Positions 34,501-44,268 of a DNA stretch of 64,000 bases are shown here, piece by piece (position 1 is the first letter of the stretch; each line of letters begins with the position of its first letter). The stretch covers positions 1,238,078 through 1,302,077 of the forward strand of contig WNKI01000004.1 of NCBI GenBank assembly GCA_015350385.1, given 5' to 3'. Below the pieces are notes generated by a model. It was not told where the DNA came from. It saw only the letters and a program-made list of their open reading frames with translations, and ran no database searches. Position numbers and translations under genes: made by a program. Origin of the DNA: Aculops lycopersici (taxonomy: Eukaryota > Arthropoda > Arachnida > Trombidiformes > Eriophyidae).

Positions 34501-36866
34501 GTGTTGCAAACCCAAACGCCTGGACAACTGCTGACTAATGCCGCTAGTCGGTTGATTCTCGCAAGCATATGTGTGTATGCGTAAGTGAGAGTGAGAGAAA
34601 GTGAGAGTGGGAGTGGGAGTGGGAGAAAGTGAGTGTGGCCTAGAAAAGTCAATGGCGGTCACCGTCGACTGGCCGGTGGTGAGAAGAGTCCTGGAGAGTT
34701 TAGTGCAAGGCGCTAGGCGCTTCCGCCTCGAGACTGCCCCTTGGATTTGGCGCCCTTTTTACTTTCTCTCTCTCCCTCTCTACCGCTCACTCACTTTACC
34801 CAACAACTGGGTAAAATTATATTAATGGTCTATTAGTGGATCCCGAGCACTAGAAGTGGCGACGGTAGTAAAAGTTGCGACTTGGCCAACAACCGGTTCA
34901 TTTGCAAGCTGCGCTCTAGCGTTCGCCGCTCGCCTCTCGCCTCTCGATGATATCCACGAGAAGGCCAAACAAACTAAACAACCTGCCACTTGTTTGATGG
35001 ACTCTCAAGTAAGATTGTTGTTGCTTTTAAACAATAAAATAGTTTGTCGCTGTTTCCGGCCTTATTGTCGTTGGTCTTGATAGAGGAGCCAAAGAATCTT
35101 GGATGCGCTTTAATTTGGCTTCACTTATCTGGCTCCTATTTTATTGTGGGGCCAGCTTTTACCAGCCAGGTTACCTGCTTCTCCTGAGAGTTGCATTCAT
35201 CAAGCCAATCGGCGGCACAGGCAGCATAAGCAAGAGGGAGAGAGAAAACCAGACTAACTCGCAATCGAATGAGCCACTTGGCACCACTTGTGCGAAACTA
35301 ACAACAAAAGTCCTAAAGGTTGCGTTTCGTATATCATCTCTCTTCTTCGGCTTACAAGGCGCCTGCGCGGAAACTTGAACCGGTGGCGGCGGCACCATCA
35401 TCGAATTTGCTTGGCATCGATTTGTAGGCGCAATTCTCCACATAGTTGAGGGGTGAGCTGGCAAAGCATTTTTATTTTCAGTTGGATCTAAGCATCATTT
35501 CAGTTTAGGTTAGAGGATGCGACACTAGCGCGAGGTGAGAGAGTTGTTAGCAGTTTCCCCTTTTGATGTTACTGTTACTGTTTCTGTTGAATCGTAATCT
35601 TCCCAGCTCTGTTTTATTTGTTTGTACCTGCGATTAGGCTCAAGTGTGACCACAATCAGGAGTGATAATTACAGTATATTTATGTGAGTGTGCTGAAGTT
35701 GGAGTTTATCATTCTCTAAGTTTGCAAATCGATCGCTTATTGAGCGCCTCAGTGTGAGCCGATTTGACGCTTCGTGCGCCTTAAGTATCGTTTGTGTGCA
35801 TGTGTGGGAGTTCTATCGCCAGTTAGTCGCTAGGTGCCTCCGCTCAATAGCCTAGTGAGCACCTCTTGACTTCTGACTGAGAATTCAAATGTTAAAAAGC
35901 AATGGCTACACTCGAGTGTTTCTGAGGCTAGTTCAATGGACAGCATCAAGCGACGACTGGATTGAGAGCTTTTCAGAAATTCCCCGTTAATAAAAAGGAA
36001 GAGAAACCAAGAAGGAGAAGACAGATAGAAGGAGCGACGGAAGAAGTAGGAAAAGAAGAAGAAGAAGAAGTGCGAGTTGGAAGTCGATTACAAGTTGATA
36101 CAAACAATCTTGTTCATTCATTTGCTCATTCAACATATAGTCGTCTAGCTGGCCTAGGCCAACTCCAGAGAACAGACTGGCAAGCTAGAGTTGGCGAGAA
36201 GCGCGAGTGTTACCCGCGTTAAACTTAATTACATCGTCGTCGTCGGCTCTCATTCTGTGTCTAGTTTAGTTGCGCCTGAAACATTTGAATTCGCTCACTG
36301 CTCTAGTCGCGATCCCGAAACTTGAGCTCACGTCTTGGTTGGCGCCATCGTCGTCGCTGTTACCCTGTCAACAACTGAATTCGTGAGAGACGGGACTAAG
36401 AGTTGAGTCTTACCAGTTTGGTCTTGCCAGAGCGAGAGATAGTTGATATCAAACTTAGCGAGGAACTATTCTCCCTTGATTTTCTGTGTAAGTGTGCGGC
36501 TTGTGATTGCCATTACCATAGACCACAGCGAGCAAAATTGTCAGATCCTTGCATTTCGTTACTGTCGCCAGAGAGGCGGCCGCGGGAACGTAGGTTGCAT
36601 CAAACAACAAAGTTGCATCATCTCCCAGATTAAGACAAGCGAGAAATTTCATATTTTAGGCGCCCGAGTCTTGTTCCTGAGAAAAGGGAAATATGAGTAC
36701 GGAAAAAATTAAGCCTCAAGACTTAAGTTGAGCGACGGTAGGCCCAAGAAATCAAGCAGAAAAAGAGGCGACTGAACCAAGTGGGCAACTCATGCTCAAG
36801 ACTTTATCATTGAACACTACATTGGTGAGGCGAAAACCGGAAGTGAGCTATCAAACATCTCCTTAC

Positions 36867-36908
<42 letters not shown>

Positions 36909-37067
36909 CACTAAAAGTTGAGCCTTAGGATTCAGTAGAAGATTATAACTTTAGTTTAAAATTAAAGCAAGTTCTAGATTAACACCAAGCAACTATCCGA
37001 TTTTTGACTGTAGCCCATCCAATTTGAAGATAATATAGTCGCGAGGCAGACAAAAACTGATGTTACA
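28542..37067. other. long non-coding stretch
   Basis: About 8.5 kb with no recognisable protein. The left end holds the cyclin A leader and promoter (TTG-repeat near 28638-28655). The right end leads into the channel gene and contains a (GA)n run and a CT-rich segment. Scattered short ORFs overlap on both strands and have no family features. Confidence 0.45.
36871..36906 (+). repeat. (GA)n microsatellite
   Basis: Eighteen uninterrupted GA units about 160 bp upstream of the channel gene start. Confidence 0.95.
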
Positions 37068-40000
37068 ATGTCTACTCCAAACGCATTCCAGTTGCTCACT
37101 TTGGCAGCTCTTCTTTTGCTAGCTATTGGCAATTTGCACCAATTAGCTTGCCAAAAACAACAACAACAACCATTATACCAAAACGCAACTCAACTTTCCT
37201 CCTCTACTCCGGCCAGTACAACCTCCAAGCCAAACTACCTGTAAGTGCTGTTCACTTGCTTTTTATTTGCTTTCTTGTTTAATCTAAGCATTTTGATTAT
37301 ATTCACACTCGATATTGTGAAAGATGCACAGTAAAATTGTAAACTAAGCCAACTAATCAAGTTGATCTTCAATCAAATGGAATTGATACCACAGAGAAAC
37401 TGGCCGTCAAATCACGGGAATCTTGGACAAATTCATGAGCTTGGGCTACGATAAGCGAGTTAGACCTAATTACGGTGGCCCTCCAGTTGAGGTGAACGTA
37501 ACTATGCGCATTCTTTCCATTAGCTCCGTCTCCGAGGTTATGATGGACTTTACGGCGGACTTTTACTTCCGGCAAACTTGGCACGATCCAAGATTGTCGT
37601 TCAAGAAATTGGGCGACATCCAAACGCTTTACGTTGGAGCTGAGGTTTCAAAGAAAATCTGGCTTCCGGATACATTTTTCGGAAACGAGAAGTTGGTGAG
37701 TATTATTCTTTAGAGGGGTGTTGTCTATTGAGTTTGTTGTAATGGACAACTATTTGGATTGGATCCAAATGACGCCATTCTCTCTCCCTGATTCTCTAAC
37801 TCTAACCGGAAACACAACAACACTAACCCACTCGTTTAATGCAAATTCAATCTCGCTTTAAAAAACACCCAACCACTCAGGCCTACTTCCACGAGGCCAC
37901 TACGCCAAACGTGTTCCTGCGCATTGATCACTCGGGCGAGGTGTACAGAAGTATCAGGTATGTAAGGTGTATATAGAATCTTGATGACGTTGTTGGTTTC
38001 AAATTGCCAGCAGATCTCATGGCCTCTACGCGTTCGCTTGCATAAAACCAGCTTGTCAGACGTCCAAACCACGAGCCAAAGCTGATGTTAAATTGAATGA
38101 GACAGCAGCAACAGAATTGATAGTAACAATAACAACAATGAGACAGGAGCACTTGTCGTGGGCGCCGCCGCCGCCGCTGAAGCAACCACCGAGCGCTCGT
38201 GAGGTCGATTCACCGAGCGCGGCCATATTGGTCGGCTCGCTGATTTCGTTTCGTTTCGTTTCGTTCGGTTTGGTTGGTCGAGCTAACAAAGTTGCTGAGT
38301 GCTAGTTGCTTGTGCATGTATCGACAGACCAACTGACCAGCGATCGTGAGTGATGGTGTCAGGGGCCACAAACACTTGCGGTTAATGGAATAAGTGGCGC
38401 CGCTTTCGTTTGCGAAACAAGCCACCACAACCACCCCAGAAGCAGAGCAACCCTTATTGACGACAATAAGTTTGGACAGCGAGGCGAGCAAACTGACCAC
38501 CCAAACGCTAGGCGGCCACTCGCCGTCGCTGGCCATTATATTGGCAAATTATTGGCGCCGCCTGGTTAGTTTGCTCTGGTTAGCTTGCTTTGGTTAGACA
38601 GCTGGCTAGCTAACCAAACTGAGAACAAGTGTTCAGCGACAACAATGAGCTCGTCTAGTGGGACAACATTGTTCTGTTGAACTAGCGCCCCCTTCTCTCA
38701 GGCTCCTCTTTTGGTTGTGCTATTTGTTTGCAGTTTTGCATCCTCGTTTCCATTGCACTCTCTCTTCCTCCCGCTTTACTGAATGGCCGAGGTTACTTTC
38801 GTGCTCATCGGGAAGAAGCGTCAAGTGAGCGAGCAGCTCGCTTGTTCAGCTGACAAAGACGACAAAGCTCAATCGAGTTGCTGGTTCGCGAGAATTTTAT
38901 TTCGATTTTGTTACGCATTATATTCCACTTATGCTCGTCGCCATCTCATAAGCCAGTTTGCTGGTTGGTTGGCCAGCGCAAAACAAACAAAATTGGCTCA
39001 TTTTGGGGCCGACCGGTTGGTTGCTCCACATTTTTCTGCCAAGAAAAGAGAAAGAGAACTGGGGGCCACAATAATAACAAGCGAATTCAGGCAAGCAAGC
39101 GAGAAAACAACTCACTCTCACACTCCCTGGTCACATTTGCCTGTCAAAATCTGGGAGGCGCGTGGGCGTTGCTAGCTCCCAAAAAATTGTCAATCCAAGT
39201 CTGAAGGTGAACATGAACGTGAATATATAAAACTAACCTCATTGACTATCCTCTCTCCTCCTCCTTCTCCTATTCCACTCGAAATAATACAAATTTATTT
39301 TGGTTACTCACTACTGACTAACTAATGCAAAAAACACAGACTCACAGTCACCTCCTCGTGTCCAATGAACTTGCAGTACTTCCCTATGGATAGGCAGCGA
39401 TGCACCATTGAGGCAGAGAGTTGTAAGTAGCCCATCTAGGTTTATTTGACCTGTTTTCTTGAAACAACAAGCCAGCGAGCAGGTGAACTGGTATAGCTAC
39501 ATTCGCGCGCCGTGTTGGGTAATGCTTGTGTTGGAGCCCAGGAACCACTTGCCAGCTGAATGAATGAGCAGCGCGTGATGAATGGCACACAAACTAGAGC
39601 CACTAATCTCACCTGAGTCGGCTGGTTCAAGCTGAGAGAAAGAGAATGAGAATTAGGTTAAAGAGAATAGCTAGTCCAAAGGACTAACAACGATGGATTC
39701 TCTTTGTCAAGTTAGATTGCCAGCTGAAAAGAGACAAACATACGACGACAAACCAAAGACTCTAGTAGCGCAAATGCTACGCTACTTCAAGAAGACAACT
39801 CCTTCTCCTTCTTTTGTACGTTCTACCAAGCTAACCACTAAATCTCTATATCAAACGCCACAATCTCACGAACGGAATGGAAAATAAACGAAACGTTATG
39901 TTACGTTACGAACAAACACAATCTAGACGGATACAATGTTAAGGATATCATCTACAGATGGGCGCGCGACTTGGCGGTTGAGCGCGACAAAGAGATTTCA

Positions 40001-42100
40001 TTGCCACAATTTGACATTGTTAAAACCGTTCAAAAGTATCGTCTGGAGGAACTGAGTTCAGGTAAGTTCCAGTTGGGCCTTTGACTTGACTCGACTCGAC
40101 TGGGATCGACTCGACTCGACTACTTGGATTCTGCTCGAGGTAGCGTCACATGCAGCTCCGGCACAATGAGTTTACATTGATGCTAGTGGCTTATAAACTC
40201 TTGGCCTAACAGTAATGGCATAATGCCCCCGCGACCAGCCGAGCGCATAGCGGCGAGCAATTTTGCACTGCGCTAAGCTTGTGTGCGGCGTCGCAGTGCA
40301 CCGCGCTGCACACAAGCAGGCGCATAGCGACCCTAGGTGCCGCACATAGGGTCGCTCGGCCGCAACTCGCTTTATATTTTGATAGAGTACTGAAATCCCA
40401 TAGCTACTTACTGAATCACCAAATCACTGACTGGATTGAAACATACTAACCTGCTCAATTCAATCACACAAATGCAATGTAATGTCGAAAATCGCGACAA
40501 AAACCTCCTGGAAAAACCCCTAAAAATAGGCACCTACTCGCGGCTCATCGCAGAGATCCATTTTGCCCGTCGCATGGGCTATTATCTAATTCAAATTTAC
40601 ATTCCCTCCTCATTGATCGTAGTCATCTCGTGGGTCTCCTTTTGGCTCCACCGGAACGCGTCGCCGGCTCGCGTTCAATTGGGTGTGACCACGGTGCTCA
40701 CAATGACAACCTTGATGTCGAGCACCAACGCAGCCTTGCCCAAGATTTCCTATGTCAAATCGATTGATATATTTTTAGGCACCTGTTTTATAATGGTTTT
40801 TGCTGCCCTGTTAGAGTATGCCACAGTGGGATATTTGGGCAAACGGATAGCGATGCGCAAGGCCCAGCTCCAGCATGCTCAATCTCAGGCGCAGGCAAAG
40901 ATTTGGGCCCAACTGCAGGCTCAAGGGGCTCAGGGCGACCCAATTCCGCCCGTTCCAAGCTCGAGTACGATTCCAATCTTTGGCACTGAACCAATAACAA
41001 GTAGCTCGGCTGCAGTAGCGGCGGCGGCCGCCGCCAATGCCGCCGCTAATGCCGCAATGCTAGCTCAAACGGGCTCCTCGCCAACAATCTTCGGTGGCAG
41101 TTCAGGTGTCAATGGCGGATCAAATGGCTTCAATGCAAGCGGAGGCTCGGTCTTGGAGGCCGTGCAGCAGGCAAGTCTAATCCAACAACTCGCCGCGGGC
41201 TTCAGTCAACAGGCGGCTGCAAATGAGCAACAGCAAGCAGCGGAGCGACAGCGCCAACTTGAACCGCCAAGTCCGCCACCGAGGTCCTGTCATCACCACG
41301 ATCACAACCACACCTGCGCTCATCACCACAATCATAATCACCAGCAGCAGCAGCAGAAGCATCGACCCACCTGTTCCGTTAGTCATGTGGCACAGGAGAA
41401 TGATGACCACAATAGCTGCACCTGTCGGCACCAGTCAATTAGTCATATGCACCACAACCACCACTCGCACAATCGCGATCGCCAGCACAGCACCCACCAT
41501 TTGGACGAGCTTGAGGATCGGCTCGGCTGCTTGTGTTTGAATGCGCAAACTTTGCCTCGAAACATAACATTTGCCAACCAGAGACTCGGTGGCAAACTCG
41601 ATAAGCAGGAAGCGGCAGATAATCGAATTGGCAGAGGCGGCGACTTCCATCCAATGCGGCCACCACCGCCGCCTCCCCCTCTCGTCGAGGGCGGACTAAA
41701 CACCTGCTGCTCGCCGCCCTCCTGCCTAAACAACCTCCAAGGCAACGACCGTAGAATTCCGCCGCACCTTAATAACATTAACGCCTACAATCAGGGCAAA
41801 GCAAAGAGTCCCTCGGCGGCCGCCACAGCGGCCGCGGCCACTTTCATCAATATGCACCGACGCAACAAAGGCCTACCGCCCTCTACAAATCCAAACTTCT
41901 CCCAATTTGCCTGGATGGGCGCCAATACTTCGGGCAATCGAAGCATTGAGACCATCTTCGGCATTCGACCCTCCGACATTGACAAATACTCGCGGGTTAT
42001 TTTTCCAGTTTGTTTTGTTTGCTTCCAGTTGATGTATTGGATTGTTTATCTTCATATATCCGCTTTCCTGGAAGGCGAGCAACAGAATAAGAAACAGTAA
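37068..42100 (+). CDS. Rdl: Rdl-type GABA-gated chloride channel subunit (779 aa, six exons)
   Basis: Cys-loop ligand-gated anion channel subunit of inhibitory synapses. Coding exons: 37068-37240, 37395-37695, 37881-37957, 39340-39422, 39927-40061, 40530-42100. All introns are GT-AG and the phases join into 780 codons including the stop. In order: signal peptide (1-29); [16 protein letters not shown]; loop D FYFRQTW; Cys-loop [23 protein letters not shown]; loop C GTYSRL; M1; the anion-selective PAR motif and M2; M3; a very long M3-M4 loop; M4 before the end. GABA-contact positions known from Rdl (loop D Phe and Arg, loop B Glu-Ser, loop C Tyr and Arg) are present. Residue 306, M2 position 2', is Gln where insect Rdl has Ala. 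The loop carries Ala and Gln runs, a Cys/His-rich block (about 510-590) and poly-Pro. It could be an Rdl paralogue rather than the direct orthologue. Confidence 0.95.
40264..40356. repeat. palindrome cluster in channel intron 5
   Basis: GCTTGTGTGC (40277-40286) pairs with GCACACAAGC (40308-40317). TGCACTGCG (40264-40272) pairs with CGCAGTGCA (40292-40300). GACCCTA and TAGGGTC lie just beyond (40329-40352). Probably a small fold-back element; CG-rich against its surroundings. Confidence 0.55.
40444..40450 (+). promoter_or_regulatory. branch-point sequence TACTAAC of intron 5
   Basis: Exact consensus branch point 79 nt before the acceptor at 40528-40529. The sequence just before that acceptor is purine-rich (CCCCTAAAAATAG), so the branch point helps support this acceptor, which is otherwise chosen by protein alignment (SSGTYSRL). 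Confidence 0.4.
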
Positions 42101-42106
42101 AGTTGC

Positions 42107-42112
42107 AATAAA
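42107..42112 (+). promoter_or_regulatory. poly(A) signal AATAAA of the channel gene
   Basis: Canonical hexamer 6 nt after the stop codon, implying a very short 3' UTR unless later signals are used. Confidence 0.5.
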
Positions 42113-42684
42113 TGATTTATCGCGTTGTATCATATCGAATCATATCATAATGAAATATTATTAATAATTGTTACATAGTTTCACAGACTGTTACATACTT
42201 GATTGATCTCAAGTTTAGATAAAGTGTATGAAAAAGAAGATAACAATCTATTTAGTCTAGTGTCAAGTATGTAAATATTAGTATTTGTCTACGCGCAATC
42301 AGCTGTGATCCGTGGTACCTGTTGTGATTGTGTGCCTTCTCTTGTGGTTGCGCCCAACAATAGCGATAGTCGCTGTTGCAATCTCATCTCAATGATCCTG
42401 TTGCTCGTATAATTCTTGCACTAAGCCCCATTATCAGTACCATCAAATCATCACTTTGTTAGCCACCAGACTATAGACTATGCACCTACATCTGATGGCT
42501 ACTATACTATTACCATTCAGGAAACCAAGTAACGTTACAACTTTACCCAACACAACACAACACAACACCAAAGACGCGCCCACCACCTCCGCCAGCAATT
42601 GCAGCAGCACCAGCGATAATTGCTTCAATTTTTAAAGAGAAAAAATTCTCTCACCTGGCAAAGCAAAATTGACGGCGTGCTACC
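42113..42684 (+). other. intergenic region between channel and nucleoside transporter
   Basis: A/T-rich spacer of 572 bp. It must contain the channel 3' end and the transporter promoter and leader, since both genes run in the same direction. No other ORF of note. Confidence 0.4.
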
Positions 42685-44178
42685 ATGACTCAGGTTTATG
42701 GAGCCACAGAAAATACATCCCAAAACGCCTCGTCGACCATGAATGACTCCAGATCATCCTCGACAATGTCGTCTTCTTCGCCTTCAAATCGCAATTACAA
42801 TAACAATAACACTGATATCAACGACAATACCAATATTACAGATGATCCTACTGAAGATTTAGTTCCAGCCCCAAGAGATAGATACAATTTTATTTACATT
42901 GGATTCATTATTCTAGGCGTCACAACCCTATTACCATGGAACTTTTTCATTACTGCAACAGACTATTGGATGTACAAGTTCAGAAATGTCTCGGAGCCAA
43001 CAGGTGACGATCAGCAAACTCTCATTTATTATTACAATAGAACTTACACTCTGGAAAAGAATGCTGAGCGCACCTTACTACAAACCTTCTTTGAAAGTTA
43101 CCTTGCCATCGCATCAAATTTGGCCATGCTTTCCACCATGATACTCAACACCCTTTATGGCCAAAGATTTGACCAAAAGAAGCGACTATATGTGTCGCTA
43201 ACTTTAATGTTGATAATATTTGTGATAACGACCATCTTTGTGCTCATCGACACGGATCAGATTCAGTATGTATTCTTTGGAATAACAATAGTATTGGTTA
43301 TCCTAATAAGCTCCTCTTCGGCCATATTCCAGTCGGCAATCTTTGGTTCTGTATCAAGTTTTCCCAGTCACTGTATGCATGCAATGGTTGGCGGCCAGGC
43401 TGTTGCCGGTCTATTAGCAGTAGTTGTGCAAATTCTATCTATGAGCCGAGATATTGGACCCATAATGAGCGGACTCTGGTACTTCCTAGCTTCAACCCTA
43501 TTCCTCGCCCTGGCCATTGTTATCTACTGGTTCATGGACACCGAATACACAAGACACTATTTAAACCCACATGGATCGACCAACTCAACAGGGACCACCC
43601 AGGATATAGAAACAGCGTCAAATAACGTTATGTCCAATAAGGCAGAGTTGATTGAGGCACTCAGGGATTCCTGGCACTTTGCGCTCTCGGTTGCTGTGGT
43701 ATTTTGGAGCACACTTTCTGTATTTCCGGCCGTTAGTGTGCTAATATTACCCCAGCATCCAGACACAAGCTTTTTCACGGGCAGATTCTTCACGCCAATC
43801 ACAACCTTTTTTCTATTCAATTTGGGAGATTTAGTCGGCCGTATCTGTTCCTCATACGTTCCGCTGCCAATTAGAGCCAAAAAGCTCCTATTATCACTAA
43901 CATTTGGCAGAATTTTCATCTCATTCCTAATACTATTCTGCAATGTTACCCCACGACGCCATACACCTGTATTATTTCAAAGCGACCTCTACTATCCGAT
44001 ATTCAACACACTAATGGCCGTAACAAATGGATACGTCTTCTCGTCGGCCATGGTGATGGCCTCAAAAAATTGCCAACGAAATAGATCTGAGCTAACTGGC
44101 TTTATAATGGCCACCTCGCTTGGCGTAGGCTTAACATTAGGTTCATTTACATCAACAATCTTACTGAACATAATTTGA
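42685..44178 (+). CDS. equilibrative nucleoside transporter, SLC29 family (497 aa)
   Basis: Facilitative nucleoside transporter of the plasma membrane. After a Ser/Asn-rich cytosolic N tail (1-60), eleven hydrophobic segments are expected. Family signatures are clear: YIGFIILGVTTLLPWNFFITA in TM1, a glycosylatable loop before TM2 (NVSE, NRTY), FESYLAIASN, SAIFQSAIFGSVSSFP, MHAMVGGQAVAG, a large cytosolic loop in the middle, then FFLFNLGDLVGR and TNGYVFSSAMVMA near the C terminus. Length is typical of the family. The ATG at 42685 sits in a good context (CTACCATGA). There is no intron in the coding region. Which of the ENT1-4 groups it belongs to cannot be fixed by eye. Its stop lies 90 bp from that of the convergent gene, so the 3' UTRs must meet or overlap. 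Confidence 0.93.
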   Translation: MTQVYGATENTSQNASSTMNDSRSSSTMSSSSPSNRNYNNNNTDINDNTNITDDPTEDLVPAPRDRYNFIYIGFIILGVTTLLPWNFFITATDYWMYKFRNVSEPTGDDQQTLIYYYNRTYTLEKNAERTLLQTFFESYLAIASNLAMLSTMILNTLYGQRFDQKKRLYVSLTLMLIIFVITTIFVLIDTDQIQYVFFGITIVLVILISSSSAIFQSAIFGSVSSFPSHCMHAMVGGQAVAGLLAVVVQILSMSRDIGPIMSGLWYFLASTLFLALAIVIYWFMDTEYTRHYLNPHGSTNSTGTTQDIETASNNVMSNKAELIEALRDSWHFALSVAVVFWSTLSVFPAVSVLILPQHPDTSFFTGRFFTPITTFFLFNLGDLVGRICSSYVPLPIRAKKLLLSLTFGRIFISFLILFCNVTPRRHTPVLFQSDLYYPIFNTLMAVTNGYVFSSAMVMASKNCQRNRSELTGFIMATSLGVGLTLGSFTSTILLNII

Positions 44179-44268
44179 TCATACTAGTAGAGTGATTGAC
44201 AATCTTAATTGATGGTCTAAATACATGATAAATGATCATTATATAACACTAGATAATTATTATTATTA

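Noticed and set aside
39693..39887. ORF inside channel intron 4
   Set aside because: It does not join in phase with neighbouring exons, and the flanking exons already account for the conserved protein without a gap.
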